This document shows, piece after piece, positions 41,525-51,387 of a stretch of 64,000 nucleotides of DNA. The DNA comes from a bacterium UBP4_UBA6127 (lineage in GTDB: Bacteria; UBP4; UBA4092), in assembly GCA_002428325.1 (NCBI GenBank), contig DIVR01000014.1, forward strand, positions 67,245 through 131,244. Reading direction: 5' to 3'. How positions within the stretch are numbered: position 1 is the first letter of the stretch; every line of letters starts with the position of its first letter. The position numbers and the translations under genes are program-made. Below the pieces are notes generated by a model. That model made no database searches. It was not told the origin of the DNA and worked only from the letters and a program-made list of their open reading frames with translations.

Positions 41525-42463
41525 ATGGAATTAAAATCACGACATCTTCTGGGGCTGGAATACCTGGATCGGGAGGAGATAGAACTTATCCTCCAGACCA
41601 CCAAGCCCTTTAAGGAAATCTTCACACGTTCAGTTAAAAAGGTTCCCACTCTCAGGGGACGTACCGTAGTCAATCTTTTCTTTGAAGCCAGCACCCGGAC
41701 CCGAACCTCATTCGAATTGGCTGCCAAACGGTTATCTGCCGATGTAGTCAATATCGCCATTGCCCAGTCTTCTGTTACCAAAGGGGAATCTTTGCTGGAT
41801 ACCGTCAAGACCATTGAGGCCATGAAAACAGATTTCCTGGTGGTCCGGCATGCGGTCGCCGGAGTCCCCCAGTTCCTTTCCACCCGAATCAAATCCACCA
41901 TTGTCAATGCCGGGGATGGCCAACATGCCCATCCTACCCAGGGGTTGCTGGATTTATTTACCATGTGGGAAGTGAAAAAGAAAATAGAAGGATTGAATGT
42001 CCTGATTGTCGGAGATATTCGGCACAGCCGAGTCGCCCGTTCCAATATCTGGGGACTGACCAAGCTGGGAGCCCATGTTACGGTGGTCGGGCCTCCCACC
42101 CTGATACCTCCCGATATTGAGAGGATGGGCGCCAAAGTCAGCCATAGCCTGGATGCTGTGCTGGAAGATGCGGATGTCATTAATATCCTTCGGCTTCAGT
42201 TGGAGAGGCAGAAGAAAAACATGTTCCCTTCCATCCGGGAATACCATGCCCTGTATGGAATGGATGGTAAGCGGCTCCGAAGGGCCCGGAAAGATGTCAT
42301 GATCATGCATCCCGGCCCCATGAACAGAGGCGTGGAAATATCCCCTGAAGTGGCGGATTGTTCCCAATCCTATATCCAGGAACAGGTTACCAACGGGGTG
42401 GCTACCCGGATGGCTGTCCTTTATCTGTTGGGCGGCGGCCGTGGGGATGTTGTCGCTGAATAA
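41525..42463 (+). CDS. pyrB: Aspartate carbamoyltransferase catalytic chain
   Basis: A 312-residue enzyme making carbamoyl-aspartate in pyrimidine synthesis. The carbamoyl-phosphate loop S-T-R-T-R-T-S-F is at 56-63, H-P-T-Q-G-L-L-D follows near 138, and H-P-G-P-M-N-R-G-V-E near 262. Full length. There is no pyrI regulatory chain next to it, so the simple trimeric or PyrC-associated class is likely. It is 14 bases behind pyrR and 190 before pyrC. Confidence 0.97.
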   Translation: MELKSRHLLGLEYLDREEIELILQTTKPFKEIFTRSVKKVPTLRGRTVVNLFFEASTRTRTSFELAAKRLSADVVNIAIAQSSVTKGESLLDTVKTIEAMKTDFLVVRHAVAGVPQFLSTRIKSTIVNAGDGQHAHPTQGLLDLFTMWEVKKKIEGLNVLIVGDIRHSRVARSNIWGLTKLGAHVTVVGPPTLIPPDIERMGAKVSHSLDAVLEDADVINILRLQLERQKKNMFPSIREYHALYGMDGKRLRRARKDVMIMHPGPMNRGVEISPEVADCSQSYIQEQVTNGVATRMAVLYLLGGGRGDVVAE

Positions 42464-42583
42464 ATAATGGCAAATGAGGCCATTCAATTATCAAGAGACT
42501 TGATTAGATGGGTTGTTCCGGGAAGAGTATCCGGGATAGCGGGTTTATTTACCGGTTAATCTGACAACCTAAATGATAAAGAG

Positions 42584-42621
42584 AGGTATCCCCTCCAGCA
42601 GGGAAGAATAGGAAGATACCT
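42584..42621 (+). promoter_or_regulatory. Hairpin between pyrB and pyrC
   Basis: AGGTATC (42584-42590) and GATACCT (42615-42621), with inner CCT/AGG pairing, followed by TTATT. It could be an attenuator or processing site in the pyr transcript; evidence is only the pairing. Confidence 0.35.
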
Positions 42622-42653
42622 TTATTAAAATATCACAGCAATGGATAGAACTT

Positions 42654-43949
42654 ATGGCAAAAACCTTATTAATTAAAAATGGAAAATATGTGGACCCGGT
42701 GAGTCAGACCGTCCAAATGATGGATATCCTGGTGGAAGATAATCTGGTTATCCGGATGGAGCAGGGAATTGTTGCCCCTGAGGCCGAAATCCTGGATGCT
42801 TCAGGTTGTTATGTGACGCCGGGATTGATTGATATGCATGTCCATCTAAGGGAACCAGGCCGGGAAGATGAGGAGACTGTTTATAGTGGAACCCGGACGG
42901 CGGCTCTGGGAGGAATTACTTCGGTGGCTTGCATGCCCAATACCAATCCTCCAATCGATGACCGGGCAGGGGTCTCCCTGATTTTGGCAAAAGCCCGGGA
43001 AGAAGGGGCTGCCAATGTCTTCCCGATAGCGGCAATCACCAAACAAATGCAGGGCGAAGAACTGACTGAATTCGGCGACCTCAAGGCTGCCGGCGCTGTG
43101 GCTGTTTCTGATGACGGTGTCTCTGTCATGAATGCGGAAGTCATGCGGCGAGCTTTGGAATATTCCAAGGCTTTTGACCTGACAGTCATTCAGCATGCCG
43201 AAGATAAGAACCTGGCCGGTGAAGGGGTCATGAATGAAGGTTACTGGTCCACAGTCTTGGGGCTTCGAGGCATTCCCAATACAGCGGAATCGGTCATGGT
43301 CGGCAGGGATATCCTGTTATCCGAAATGACCGGAGCTAAATATCATGTGGCCCATATCAGCACCCTGCGGTCGGTGGATTTGGTTCGGCAGGGAAAACGC
43401 CGGGATGTGAAAATAACCTGTGAAGTCATGCCCCATCATTTTACCCTGACCGATGAAGCCGTAAAATCTTATGATTCCAATACTAAAATGAATCCTCCCC
43501 TGCGGTCGGAATCTGACCGTCAGGCCTTGTTGGATGGGTTGCAGGATGGGACAATCGATGTGATTGCCTCTGACCATGCGCCCCATGCCGAGTTTGAAAA
43601 AGAGCAGGAATATGACCGGGCACCCTTTGGCATTGTCGGGTTACAGACTATTCTTCCTTTAACCATGACTGAGCTGGTCCATAAAAATATACTGACTATC
43701 GAACAGGCCATTGCCAAACTGACAGTGAATCCAGCCCGAATCCTGGGAATTGACCGGGGAATCCTGGCTCCGGGGAAAGTGGCGGATATTACTGTAATCG
43801 ACCCCCATAAAAAGGTGCTGGTTACCAAAGAATGGCTGCAGGGGCCTTCCAAGAATACTCCTTTTATCGGGATGGAACTGGAAGGATGCGCTGTTGCCAC
43901 CATTGTGGCAGGCAAAATTGTCATGAAAGATGGGGAACTGCTAATTTAA
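42654..43949 (+). CDS. pyrC: Dihydroorotase
   Basis: A 431-residue class I dihydroorotase that closes carbamoyl-aspartate to dihydroorotate. Metal ligands: H62 and H64 in D-M-H-V-H-L-R-E-P-G, later histidines in V-I-Q-H-A-E-D and H-V-A-H-I-S-T, and the catalytic aspartate D307 in A-S-D-H-A-P-H. The C terminus has the usual G-x-x-A-D-I-T-V-I-D-P beta-sandwich segment. Third gene of the pyr group, ended by a terminator. Confidence 0.97.
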   Translation: MAKTLLIKNGKYVDPVSQTVQMMDILVEDNLVIRMEQGIVAPEAEILDASGCYVTPGLIDMHVHLREPGREDEETVYSGTRTAALGGITSVACMPNTNPPIDDRAGVSLILAKAREEGAANVFPIAAITKQMQGEELTEFGDLKAAGAVAVSDDGVSVMNAEVMRRALEYSKAFDLTVIQHAEDKNLAGEGVMNEGYWSTVLGLRGIPNTAESVMVGRDILLSEMTGAKYHVAHISTLRSVDLVRQGKRRDVKITCEVMPHHFTLTDEAVKSYDSNTKMNPPLRSESDRQALLDGLQDGTIDVIASDHAPHAEFEKEQEYDRAPFGIVGLQTILPLTMTELVHKNILTIEQAIAKLTVNPARILGIDRGILAPGKVADITVIDPHKKVLVTKEWLQGPSKNTPFIGMELEGCAVATIVAGKIVMKDGELLI

Positions 43950-43970
43950 CTCTCTGGTTACCCATATTTT

Positions 43971-44004
43971 AAAGGGGCAGTCCTGGCGGATTAGCCCCTT
44001 TTTT
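43971..44004 (+). terminator. Intrinsic terminator of the pyr genes
   Basis: AAAGGGGC (43971-43978) pairs with GCCCCTTT (43994-44001), followed by more T. Confidence 0.92.
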
Positions 44005-44244
44005 ATTTGAATCCCATATCAGCGAATAACTAAAGGTAGTAGTATATTTTAATCATGCTATTTAGGCTGATAAGGGATTCTATGAGATTCATGCTGTATG
44101 GGTGGAATTCTGAAGTTTGGGTGGTAAGCTGAAATATTGGAACAAAAAAGCTTCTTTTAACGTCTAATATCTAAATTAACAGGGGTTAGATTGATTTTTC
44201 CCTTAGATTTAAGGGTCTGTGGAAGTATTGCCATTTCCCACCAG

Positions 44245-45597
44245 ATGGGATTGAGGAATAGAAAATTGATAGATGCAAAAAAGATAATTAGATTATATTC
44301 AGGGATTATCATTGTTTTGGTGTTGGCTCTCTCCCCTGTTTTCCCACAAAATCCGACAGAACTTCTCGAGAAGCTAACCCTGCAGCAGGCCGTTGATTTT
44401 GCCATTGAACATAATATGGATATCAAGAAGCAACAGTCTGAAATCAGGGTGGCTGAAGCCCAGCTGGAAGGAACCTTAGCGGATTGGCGTTTTCAACTGG
44501 ATTTAACATCCGAGTATGACCATTTGTATAATACCGGAGCGACTCAGAATCCAGGGTCCAATGCGGACCAGTTATACACCTACCTGGAAGCCAGCCAGCC
44601 AATCTTGACTTTTGGCAAGGCTCCCAATGCCGCTAAAGTCTCCCAAGTGAATATTGAGCTGCAGAAAACCTCCCTGAAAGAGGTTATGCAATCAGTCGAA
44701 CATGATGTAACCGTGGCTTTCTACAATATCCTGCTTCAGCAAGAATTGGTGGATGTTAATGAAAAAGCGGTATCGATAGCGGCAGAGCATCTTAAGAATG
44801 CAGAATTACGGCTGAATCAGGGTATCAATACCAAGTTTGATGTAACCCGGTCCCGGGTGGATTTGGCTAACCGCCGCGCTGACCTTATCACTACCCAGAC
44901 CGCATTGGAAAAAGCCAGGCATAGTTTTAATCAGTTACTCAATATGCCGCCTTCCACTTTAATTCAAATGGAGGGCCGGCTGGAATTTAAGGAATACCAC
45001 CCGGAGGTGGATGCCTTATGGGAAGCTGCCCGGAAAAATCGGCCCGGATTGTTGAGTAAACAGTTAACAATCAAACAAAATCAGTATCAGCTGGAGTATT
45101 ACAAGGCCTCTTACAGCCCAATGGTTTCTATTGGCGGTAAATATAATATTGAGCATTCCAAGTACGAAGACCAAAATGACAGAAATTTTAATCAATGGTC
45201 GGCTTATCTGAAAATCACGACTCCCTTATGGGATGGAAATAAGACAGAAAGCCAGATAAAAGTCTCCCGAGGATATATTGAACAGGCTGAATATGATTTA
45301 AATAAAGAAACCCTGGCGGCTCGGACGGATATCGAGCAGGCTATCCTGGATATCGATAAGCAGAAAGAACTGGTGGAGACTAATCAATCTGCTGTGGAGC
45401 TGGCTGAATTATCTCTCAGTATGGCTCAGTACAGTTATGAAAATGGACAGGGAACAACCTTGGATGTCACTGATGCGGAGTTATCCCTGAGAACAGCTCG
45501 AAGCAACCTGGCAAATTCAGTGAATAATTATCTGGTGGCGATGGCTGATTTGAAAAAAGCAGTGGGGTTGGATGAACTCCCCGGGCAAAAGGATTAA
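44245..45597 (+). CDS. TolC-family outer membrane efflux protein
   Basis: A 450-residue protein with a signal peptide (hydrophobic stretch about 17-32, cleavage before Q-N-P-T) and two outer-membrane-factor repeats (about 50-235 and 250-445), each with long amphipathic helices and the L-x-x-A-V-x-x-A / A-x-x-L-x-x-A pattern of TolC. It forms the channel through the outer membrane for the pump encoded by the next two genes. Its stop codon is directly followed by the next ATG. The start is uncertain: the frame is open back to a TTG at 44191, but only from 44245 does it look like a signal peptide. Confidence 0.92.
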   Translation: MGLRNRKLIDAKKIIRLYSGIIIVLVLALSPVFPQNPTELLEKLTLQQAVDFAIEHNMDIKKQQSEIRVAEAQLEGTLADWRFQLDLTSEYDHLYNTGATQNPGSNADQLYTYLEASQPILTFGKAPNAAKVSQVNIELQKTSLKEVMQSVEHDVTVAFYNILLQQELVDVNEKAVSIAAEHLKNAELRLNQGINTKFDVTRSRVDLANRRADLITTQTALEKARHSFNQLLNMPPSTLIQMEGRLEFKEYHPEVDALWEAARKNRPGLLSKQLTIKQNQYQLEYYKASYSPMVSIGGKYNIEHSKYEDQNDRNFNQWSAYLKITTPLWDGNKTESQIKVSRGYIEQAEYDLNKETLAARTDIEQAILDIDKQKELVETNQSAVELAELSLSMAQYSYENGQGTTLDVTDAELSLRTARSNLANSVNNYLVAMADLKKAVGLDELPGQKD

Positions 45598-46797
45598 ATG
45601 AATATGAAAAAGCTAATGGTTTTATTGATATTGCTGTTAACAACTGTTTGGGTGTCGGGCTGCAGCTCATCCAAAAACAATAAAGGAAAATCCAAAGGAA
45701 AACCCGTGGCGGTAACTACTGCCAAGTCGGTTAAAAGAGATATTCCTTTAGTCATAAAAGAAATCGGGACAGTAGAAGCTTATTCGATTGTTTCTGTCAT
45801 CAGCCAGGCTCAGGGGACCGTAACCCATATCTATTTCAAGGAAGGCCAGGATGTCCGGCGGGGCGACCTGCTGTTTCGGATTGATTCCCGCCCCTATGAT
45901 GTCGATGTAAGGCTTTCTGAAGCTAATTTATCCAAGGCACAAACCTCTGTGAAGCAAGCCGAAGCCGCTCTTATGAAAGATCAGGCTCTGCTGAATAATG
46001 CCAAAAAAGAAACCCAGCGATATAAAAATCTACTGGAACATGGAGTCGTTACCCAGCAGGCATATGATGACCTCCTGACCAATGTTGAGAGTTTGGAAGC
46101 CACTCTGGAATCAGATAAAGCAGAAATCCAGACCGGGAAAGAATCGGTTCGGGTTGCCAGGGAACAGCTGGAGAGTTCCAAACTGCAGCAAAGCTACTCT
46201 ATCATCAAATCGCCTATCAGTGGGCGTACCGGGAGCCTGATTGTGGATGCCGGAAATGTTGTTAAGGCCAATGACCGCCCTCTGGTTTCCATCAATCAGA
46301 TTAGTCCCATCTATGTGTCTTTCAGTGTACCAGAAAAAGAATTAGAACAAATACGGAAATATATGGGAGCAAAATCTCTCCAGGTCAAAGCTTATCTGGA
46401 TGATGAGGAGACACCGGAAACCGGGGTGCTGAGTTTTATTGACCATTCCATTGACAATACAACCGGAACCCTTACTCTGAAGGCAACTTTTGTGAATAAA
46501 GCACATCGCCTCTGGCCAGGACAATATGTTCATATCGTATTGGAACTGGCTATCCAGAATAATCAAATCCTGGTTCCTTCCAAGGCGGTTTGTGTCGGGC
46601 AGCAGGGTGAGTATGTTTATGTGGTCAAGGCTGACCAGACGGTAGAGTCCCGACCCGTGGTTGTTGACCGGACTGAAGGTGAAGAATCTGTCATTACCCA
46701 GGGACTCCAGGAAAATGAAGAAGTGGTAACAGATGGGCAATTAAAGCTGTTGCCGGACAGTAAGGTTACCATTATTCAGCCGGGAACCAGGAGATAA
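45598..46797 (+). CDS. RND efflux periplasmic adaptor (membrane fusion) lipoprotein
   Basis: A 399-residue HlyD/AcrA-type adaptor. The first 21 residues are a lipoprotein signal with lipobox V-S-G-C and lipid-bearing C22. Then come the split biotinyl-lipoyl-like domain (G-T-V-E-A and S-P-I-S-G-R-T-G), a coiled-coil hairpin at about 100-200 rich in A, K, Q and E, and beta-barrel and membrane-proximal domains. It bridges the RND pump and TolC. It begins at the tolC stop and ends nine bases before the pump gene: one operon. Confidence 0.94.
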   Translation: MNMKKLMVLLILLLTTVWVSGCSSSKNNKGKSKGKPVAVTTAKSVKRDIPLVIKEIGTVEAYSIVSVISQAQGTVTHIYFKEGQDVRRGDLLFRIDSRPYDVDVRLSEANLSKAQTSVKQAEAALMKDQALLNNAKKETQRYKNLLEHGVVTQQAYDDLLTNVESLEATLESDKAEIQTGKESVRVAREQLESSKLQQSYSIIKSPISGRTGSLIVDAGNVVKANDRPLVSINQISPIYVSFSVPEKELEQIRKYMGAKSLQVKAYLDDEETPETGVLSFIDHSIDNTTGTLTLKATFVNKAHRLWPGQYVHIVLELAIQNNQILVPSKAVCVGQQGEYVYVVKADQTVESRPVVVDRTEGEESVITQGLQENEEVVTDGQLKLLPDSKVTIIQPGTRR

Positions 46798-46806
46798 TAA
46801 GCATCC

Positions 46807-49800
46807 ATGAATCTTTCCGAGATATTCATTAAACGGCCGATTGCCACTACCTTGATAATGATGGGTATCCTGATTTTCGGGATTATGGGGTATCGATTAC
46901 TACCGGTCAGCGATCTTCCCAATGTGGATTTTCCGACCATTCAGGTATCCGCTAATTTGTCAGGAGCCAGCCCGGAAACCATGGCTTCTTCAGTGGCGAC
47001 TCCCCTGGAAAAAGCATTCTCAACCATTGCCGGACTGGATAGTATGAATTCCGTGAATTCTCAGGGAGCTACCCAGATTACTCTTCAGTTCAACCTGAAT
47101 CGGGATATTGATGCGGCCGCTCAGGATGTCCAAGCCGCTATTTCCAAAACCCAGAGGCAGCTACCTTCGGATATGGTCTCTCCTCCCTCTTATCGAAAGG
47201 TGGACCCTTCAGCATCCCCGGTTATTTTATTGACCTTGACGGCTCCTCAAATGAGCCTTTACCAGTTGGATGAATATGCCGAAACCATGATGGCTCAGCG
47301 GATATCCATGGTTAATGGAGTCGCTCAGGTTTCTGTCTATGGGTCCCAAAAATATGCAGTGCGGGTGATGGTCGATCCTCTTTCGCTTGCCAGTAAGGGA
47401 ATCACCATTGATGAGATTGCCAAATCGGTAAATAACCATAATGTCAGCCTGCCTTCCGGAGTGCTGAACGGTACTGATAAAACCATTACGCTGGATACTA
47501 AAGGGCAGCTGATGAAAGCCCAGGATTACCGGCCCTTGATTGTCGCCTATCAAAATGGGGCTCCAGTCCGCCTGGAACAAGTCGGCAAAGTGTATGACAG
47601 TGTTGAGAATGATAAGTCAGCGGCTTGGCTGGTGGATGAACGAGCAATTATCCTGGCGGTACAGAAGCAGCCGGGCACGAATACGGTGGAAGTGGTTAAA
47701 TCAATCAGGGAACTGATGCCTTCTTTCCAGAGCCAGCTGCCAGCTTCCGTTAATCTGGAAGTGTTATATGACCGTTCAGAGTCAATCAGTGATTCGGTCC
47801 ATGATGTTAAATTCACCCTGTTGCTGACAATCTGCCTGGTAGTTTTGGTTATCTTTTTATTCCTTAAAAATCTCTCGGCCACCATTATTCCCAGTCTTGC
47901 TTTACCGATGTCGATTTGCGGGACCTTTGCCGTCATGTATGCCTTGAACTACAACCTGGATAATTTATCTCTCATGGCGTTGACCTTATCAGTAGGGTTT
48001 GTGGTGGATGATGCCATTGTTATGCTGGAGAATATTGTCCGGCACATGGAGCATGGGGAAGGGCCTTTGGAAGCGGCACTGAATGGCTCCAAAGAAATCG
48101 GGTTTACCATTCTCTCCATGACTTTGTCTCTGGCCGCTGTTTTTTTGCCGGTATTATTCATGGGGGGAATCATTGGACGGCTGTTCCAGGAATTTGCGGT
48201 GACTATTGGGGCGGCGATTTTAGTTTCAGGATTTGTCTCTTTAACTTTGACTCCCATGCTTTGCAGCCGATTTTTAAAACATGAAGAGTCTCGAACCCAT
48301 GGGAAAATGTATAACCTGTTTGAAAAAGGGTTTCAAGTTTTGCTTCAAGCCTATGCCATAAGCCTCCGGGCTGTTTTGAGGCATCGTTTAAAGACATTGC
48401 TTTTTTCTTTTGTATTGTTGGGAGTGACTGCTTATTTGTTTATGATCATTCCCAAGGGATTCATTCCCAGCCAGGATATTGGACAAATCAACGGAGGAAC
48501 CGAAGCTATTCAGGGGATATCTTATACCCAGATGGAAGCGCATCAGAAGCAGGTAACGGATATATTAAAACAAGATCCTAATATTGATGCTTTCATGTCT
48601 CGGATAGGCAGTTCCAATACCGGGAATCTTTCCATTCGGCTTAAGCCCAAAGGGGTCCGTAAACTAACTCCGGAAGAAGTGATTGAAGAGCTGCGTCCTA
48701 AGTTGGATAAAATTCCGGGAATTAAAGTGTATCTGCAAAACCCACCTTCCATCAATCTGGGGGGGAGGTCCAGCAACAGTCTTTATCAACTGACCCTTCA
48801 ATCCCCGGATACCGATGAGCTATATCAATATGCAAGCCTTTTGGAACTGAAGATGAAAAATCTTTCGGAGATTCAGGATGTCAACAGTAATCTCCAAATC
48901 AAGAATCCCCAGCTGACGATTGATATTGACCGGGATAAGGCTGCTTTTCTTGGGGTCAGCGCCCGGCAAATTGAAGAGACGTTGTATTACACTTATGGTT
49001 CCAGGCAGATATCGAGCATATATGCCCCCAATAATGATTATTCGGTCATTATGGAAGTTGAACCCAAGTACCAGATGAATGCAGATGCTTTGTCTGACCT
49101 TTATGTTAAATCAGATAATGGCAAGCTTATTCCTTTATATGCAGTGGCCAAACTTACCCCATCGGTGGGTCCCTTATCCATCAACCATTCAGGCCAATTG
49201 CCTTCGGTGACTATCTCCTTCAACCTAAAACCGGGCGTATCCCTAAGCCAGGCTCTGGATGCCGTTGATCAGGTCTCTGTCGAAACCTTGCCATCAACCA
49301 TCAATACGAATTTCCAGGGGACCGCCCAGGCTTTCCAATCCTCCATGAAAGGGATGGGATGGTTGCTGGTGTTGGCAGTCCTGGTCATTTATATGATTTT
49401 GGGGATATTGTATGAGAGTTTTGTTCATCCTATCACCATTTTATCGGGATTACCTTCGGCGGCATTGGGAGCTTTATTAACCTTGATGTTGTTTAAAGTG
49501 GATTTGAATATTTACGCTTTTGTAGGGATTATCATGCTGGTGGGCCTGGTAAAAAAGAATGCCATTATGATGATTGATTTTGCCTTGGATGCCCAAAGGA
49601 TGGAAGGGAAAGAACCTGAGGCTGCCATATATCAGGGGTGCATGGTCAGATTCCGGCCCATCATGATGACAACCATGGCGGCATTAATGGGGACACTGCC
49701 GATTGCTCTGGGTTTGGGAGCAGGCGCTGAAGCCCGCCGCCCTCTGGGATTGGCTGTTGTCGGGGGATTAATGGTTTCCCAGCTGCTGACTCTTTATTTC

Positions 49801-49869
49801 ACCCCGGTCTATTTTATCTACCTGGATAAGGTGCGTATCAAGTTTGGCCGTTATCTAAAACGGGGATAA
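46807..49869 (+). CDS. RND multidrug efflux permease (HAE1 / AcrB-MdtB type)
   Basis: A 1020-residue inner membrane proton antiporter, full length. It has the start I-K-R-P-I-A-T-T-L-I-M-M-G, two large periplasmic loops and 12 expected membrane helices, with the charged pair D-D in F-V-V-D-D-A-I-V-M-L-E-N of helix 4 and the V-G-L-V-K-K-N-A-I-M-M-I-D-F motif in helix 11. It belongs to the HAE1 drug-efflux group rather than the metal (CusA) group, since the helix 4 motif and the lack of a Met cluster fit drugs. Last gene of the tolC-adaptor-pump operon; no local TetR or MarR regulator. Confidence 0.96.
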   Translation: MNLSEIFIKRPIATTLIMMGILIFGIMGYRLLPVSDLPNVDFPTIQVSANLSGASPETMASSVATPLEKAFSTIAGLDSMNSVNSQGATQITLQFNLNRDIDAAAQDVQAAISKTQRQLPSDMVSPPSYRKVDPSASPVILLTLTAPQMSLYQLDEYAETMMAQRISMVNGVAQVSVYGSQKYAVRVMVDPLSLASKGITIDEIAKSVNNHNVSLPSGVLNGTDKTITLDTKGQLMKAQDYRPLIVAYQNGAPVRLEQVGKVYDSVENDKSAAWLVDERAIILAVQKQPGTNTVEVVKSIRELMPSFQSQLPASVNLEVLYDRSESISDSVHDVKFTLLLTICLVVLVIFLFLKNLSATIIPSLALPMSICGTFAVMYALNYNLDNLSLMALTLSVGFVVDDAIVMLENIVRHMEHGEGPLEAALNGSKEIGFTILSMTLSLAAVFLPVLFMGGIIGRLFQEFAVTIGAAILVSGFVSLTLTPMLCSRFLKHEESRTHGKMYNLFEKGFQVLLQAYAISLRAVLRHRLKTLLFSFVLLGVTAYLFMIIPKGFIPSQDIGQINGGTEAIQGISYTQMEAHQKQVTDILKQDPNIDAFMSRIGSSNTGNLSIRLKPKGVRKLTPEEVIEELRPKLDKIPGIKVYLQNPPSINLGGRSSNSLYQLTLQSPDTDELYQYASLLELKMKNLSEIQDVNSNLQIKNPQLTIDIDRDKAAFLGVSARQIEETLYYTYGSRQISSIYAPNNDYSVIMEVEPKYQMNADALSDLYVKSDNGKLIPLYAVAKLTPSVGPLSINHSGQLPSVTISFNLKPGVSLSQALDAVDQVSVETLPSTINTNFQGTAQAFQSSMKGMGWLLVLAVLVIYMILGILYESFVHPITILSGLPSAALGALLTLMLFKVDLNIYAFVGIIMLVGLVKKNAIMMIDFALDAQRMEGKEPEAAIYQGCMVRFRPIMMTTMAALMGTLPIALGLGAGAEARRPLGLAVVGGLMVSQLLTLYFTPVYFIYLDKVRIKFGRYLKRG

Positions 49870-49884
49870 GCCGAGTCGTCTGGC

Positions 49885-51186
49885 TTATAATGGGGAAACG
49901 GCTACTTTATCGATGCGGTTTCCTTTAAGGGAAAGGACTTTGAATTTGTATCCATCCCATATTACTTCCATGCCAGGTTCAGGGATTTTCTGCAGCTGAG
50001 CCAGGATAAATCCACCCAGCGTCTCATATTGTTTCCGGGGTTCATGGGGCAGATGTTTCAGATGCAGGAGTGATTTCATTTCTTCGATAGATAAAGTCCC
50101 GTCCATTTCCCAGCTGCCATTTTCAAGTTTGGCCGCATGGGGAGAGGTTTCCCCTTCAATGGGAAGCAAATCCCCCGTCAAGGCTCTAAGGAGGTTGTTC
50201 AGGGTTACCAGCCCATGGACACTGCCGGCTTCGTCCAGGATAATGGCAAAGTGAAGAGGGGATTCCTTGAACCGTTCGAACATCTGGATGGCCGGTAAAT
50301 TTTCAGGGACCAACAGGGGTTTTTGCAAAAAACGTTTTAGTTCTGCCGACCCATGGTTGAAATTACCCCGCATGATATCCCGAAGATGAATGACTCCGAG
50401 GATATTATCAATATTGCCCTGGCAGACTAAGAATCGGATATGCCCGCTTTTGTATATCTTTCGAAAGAGCCGCCAGGGAGGGTCGTCAATATCCAGCCAG
50501 ACAATCTCCGAACGGTGGACCATCAGGGCGCTGACTTTCTGGTATCCCAGCCGAAGCATTCGATTCACCATTTCCTGACCCAGGGGAGGGAAAATACCCT
50601 CTTTGACCGCTTCTTCCACAGTCAACTGGATTTCTTCTTCACTGACGGACCCTTTCTGGGATTCAGGATTTAATCCCAGTATCCGGAGAATCAAATCAGT
50701 AGAATATCCCAGGAAAGTGATAAGAGGAGAGACCATTCTGGACAGGCTATTCATGGGCCGGGCAATCGTGCTGGCAATCCACTCGGGATTTTGCAACGCC
50801 AGCTGTTTGGGAACCAGTTCTCCCAGCAGCAGGGAGACCAGGGTGATCCCGATCACTACGATACTGACTCCAATGGTTTCACTGTAGGGGACCAGAAAGG
50901 GATATTGGTTTATCCGGAGGGCGATTTGTTCGGCAATAGTGATGCCGCCGAAAGCTCCGGCTAAAATTCCAATCAGGGTGATGCCTACTTGGATAGTGGA
51001 GAGGAAACGGGAAGGGGATTCTGCCAGTTCCAGGGCCAGTTTTGCCCTTAGATTTCCATCTTTGGCCCATTGCTTTAATCGGGCTTTTCGGGAAGAGACC
51101 ACCGCCATCTCTGACATAGAGAAGATTCCATTTGCCAAAATTAACAGGAAAATAATGAACACTTCAAAGGCAATGGCAGATAGCAT
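49885..51186 (-). CDS. CorC/HlyC family membrane protein (DUF21-CBS-CorC domain)
   Basis: A 433-residue protein. The DUF21 domain occupies residues 1-190 with three or four hydrophobic segments and the F-S-M-S-E-M-A-V-V-S-S-R-K-A-R motif of CNNM/CorB Mg2+ transport relatives. Two CBS domains cover about 205-330, the site where Mg-ATP binds in the CNNM/CorB group. A C-terminal CorC_HlyC (PCMH-like) domain follows. A role in Mg2+ or Na+ transport is likely. GGAGG lies before the ATG. It is convergent with the RND operon, 15 bases apart. Confidence 0.93.
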   Translation of the reverse strand: MLSAIAFEVFIIFLLILANGIFSMSEMAVVSSRKARLKQWAKDGNLRAKLALELAESPSRFLSTIQVGITLIGILAGAFGGITIAEQIALRINQYPFLVPYSETIGVSIVVIGITLVSLLLGELVPKQLALQNPEWIASTIARPMNSLSRMVSPLITFLGYSTDLILRILGLNPESQKGSVSEEEIQLTVEEAVKEGIFPPLGQEMVNRMLRLGYQKVSALMVHRSEIVWLDIDDPPWRLFRKIYKSGHIRFLVCQGNIDNILGVIHLRDIMRGNFNHGSAELKRFLQKPLLVPENLPAIQMFERFKESPLHFAIILDEAGSVHGLVTLNNLLRALTGDLLPIEGETSPHAAKLENGSWEMDGTLSIEEMKSLLHLKHLPHEPRKQYETLGGFILAQLQKIPEPGMEVIWDGYKFKVLSLKGNRIDKVAVSPL

Positions 51187-51328
51187 TTTCTTCCTCCTCA
51201 GATGGATATCAACTTTAACTGGTTACATCAATTATCTAAGGTAATGGCTCCTTTTTCATCCATAACGATTCTCTTCTTTTCCATTATATCTCTTTATGAG
51301 GGTAGAGTCAGGCATAAGGATGGGAATG

Positions 51329-51360
51329 AAAAGGGCCGGGGCATAATGTCCCGACCCTTT
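51329..51360 (-). terminator. Terminator of the fibronectin/PKD protein gene
   Basis: AAAGGG-x-CGGG and CCCG-x-CCCTTT arms with a 9-base centre; the minus strand ends in a short T run. Confidence 0.75.
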
Positions 51361-51387
51361 ACGGACAGGTAAAATAGACAAGAATCG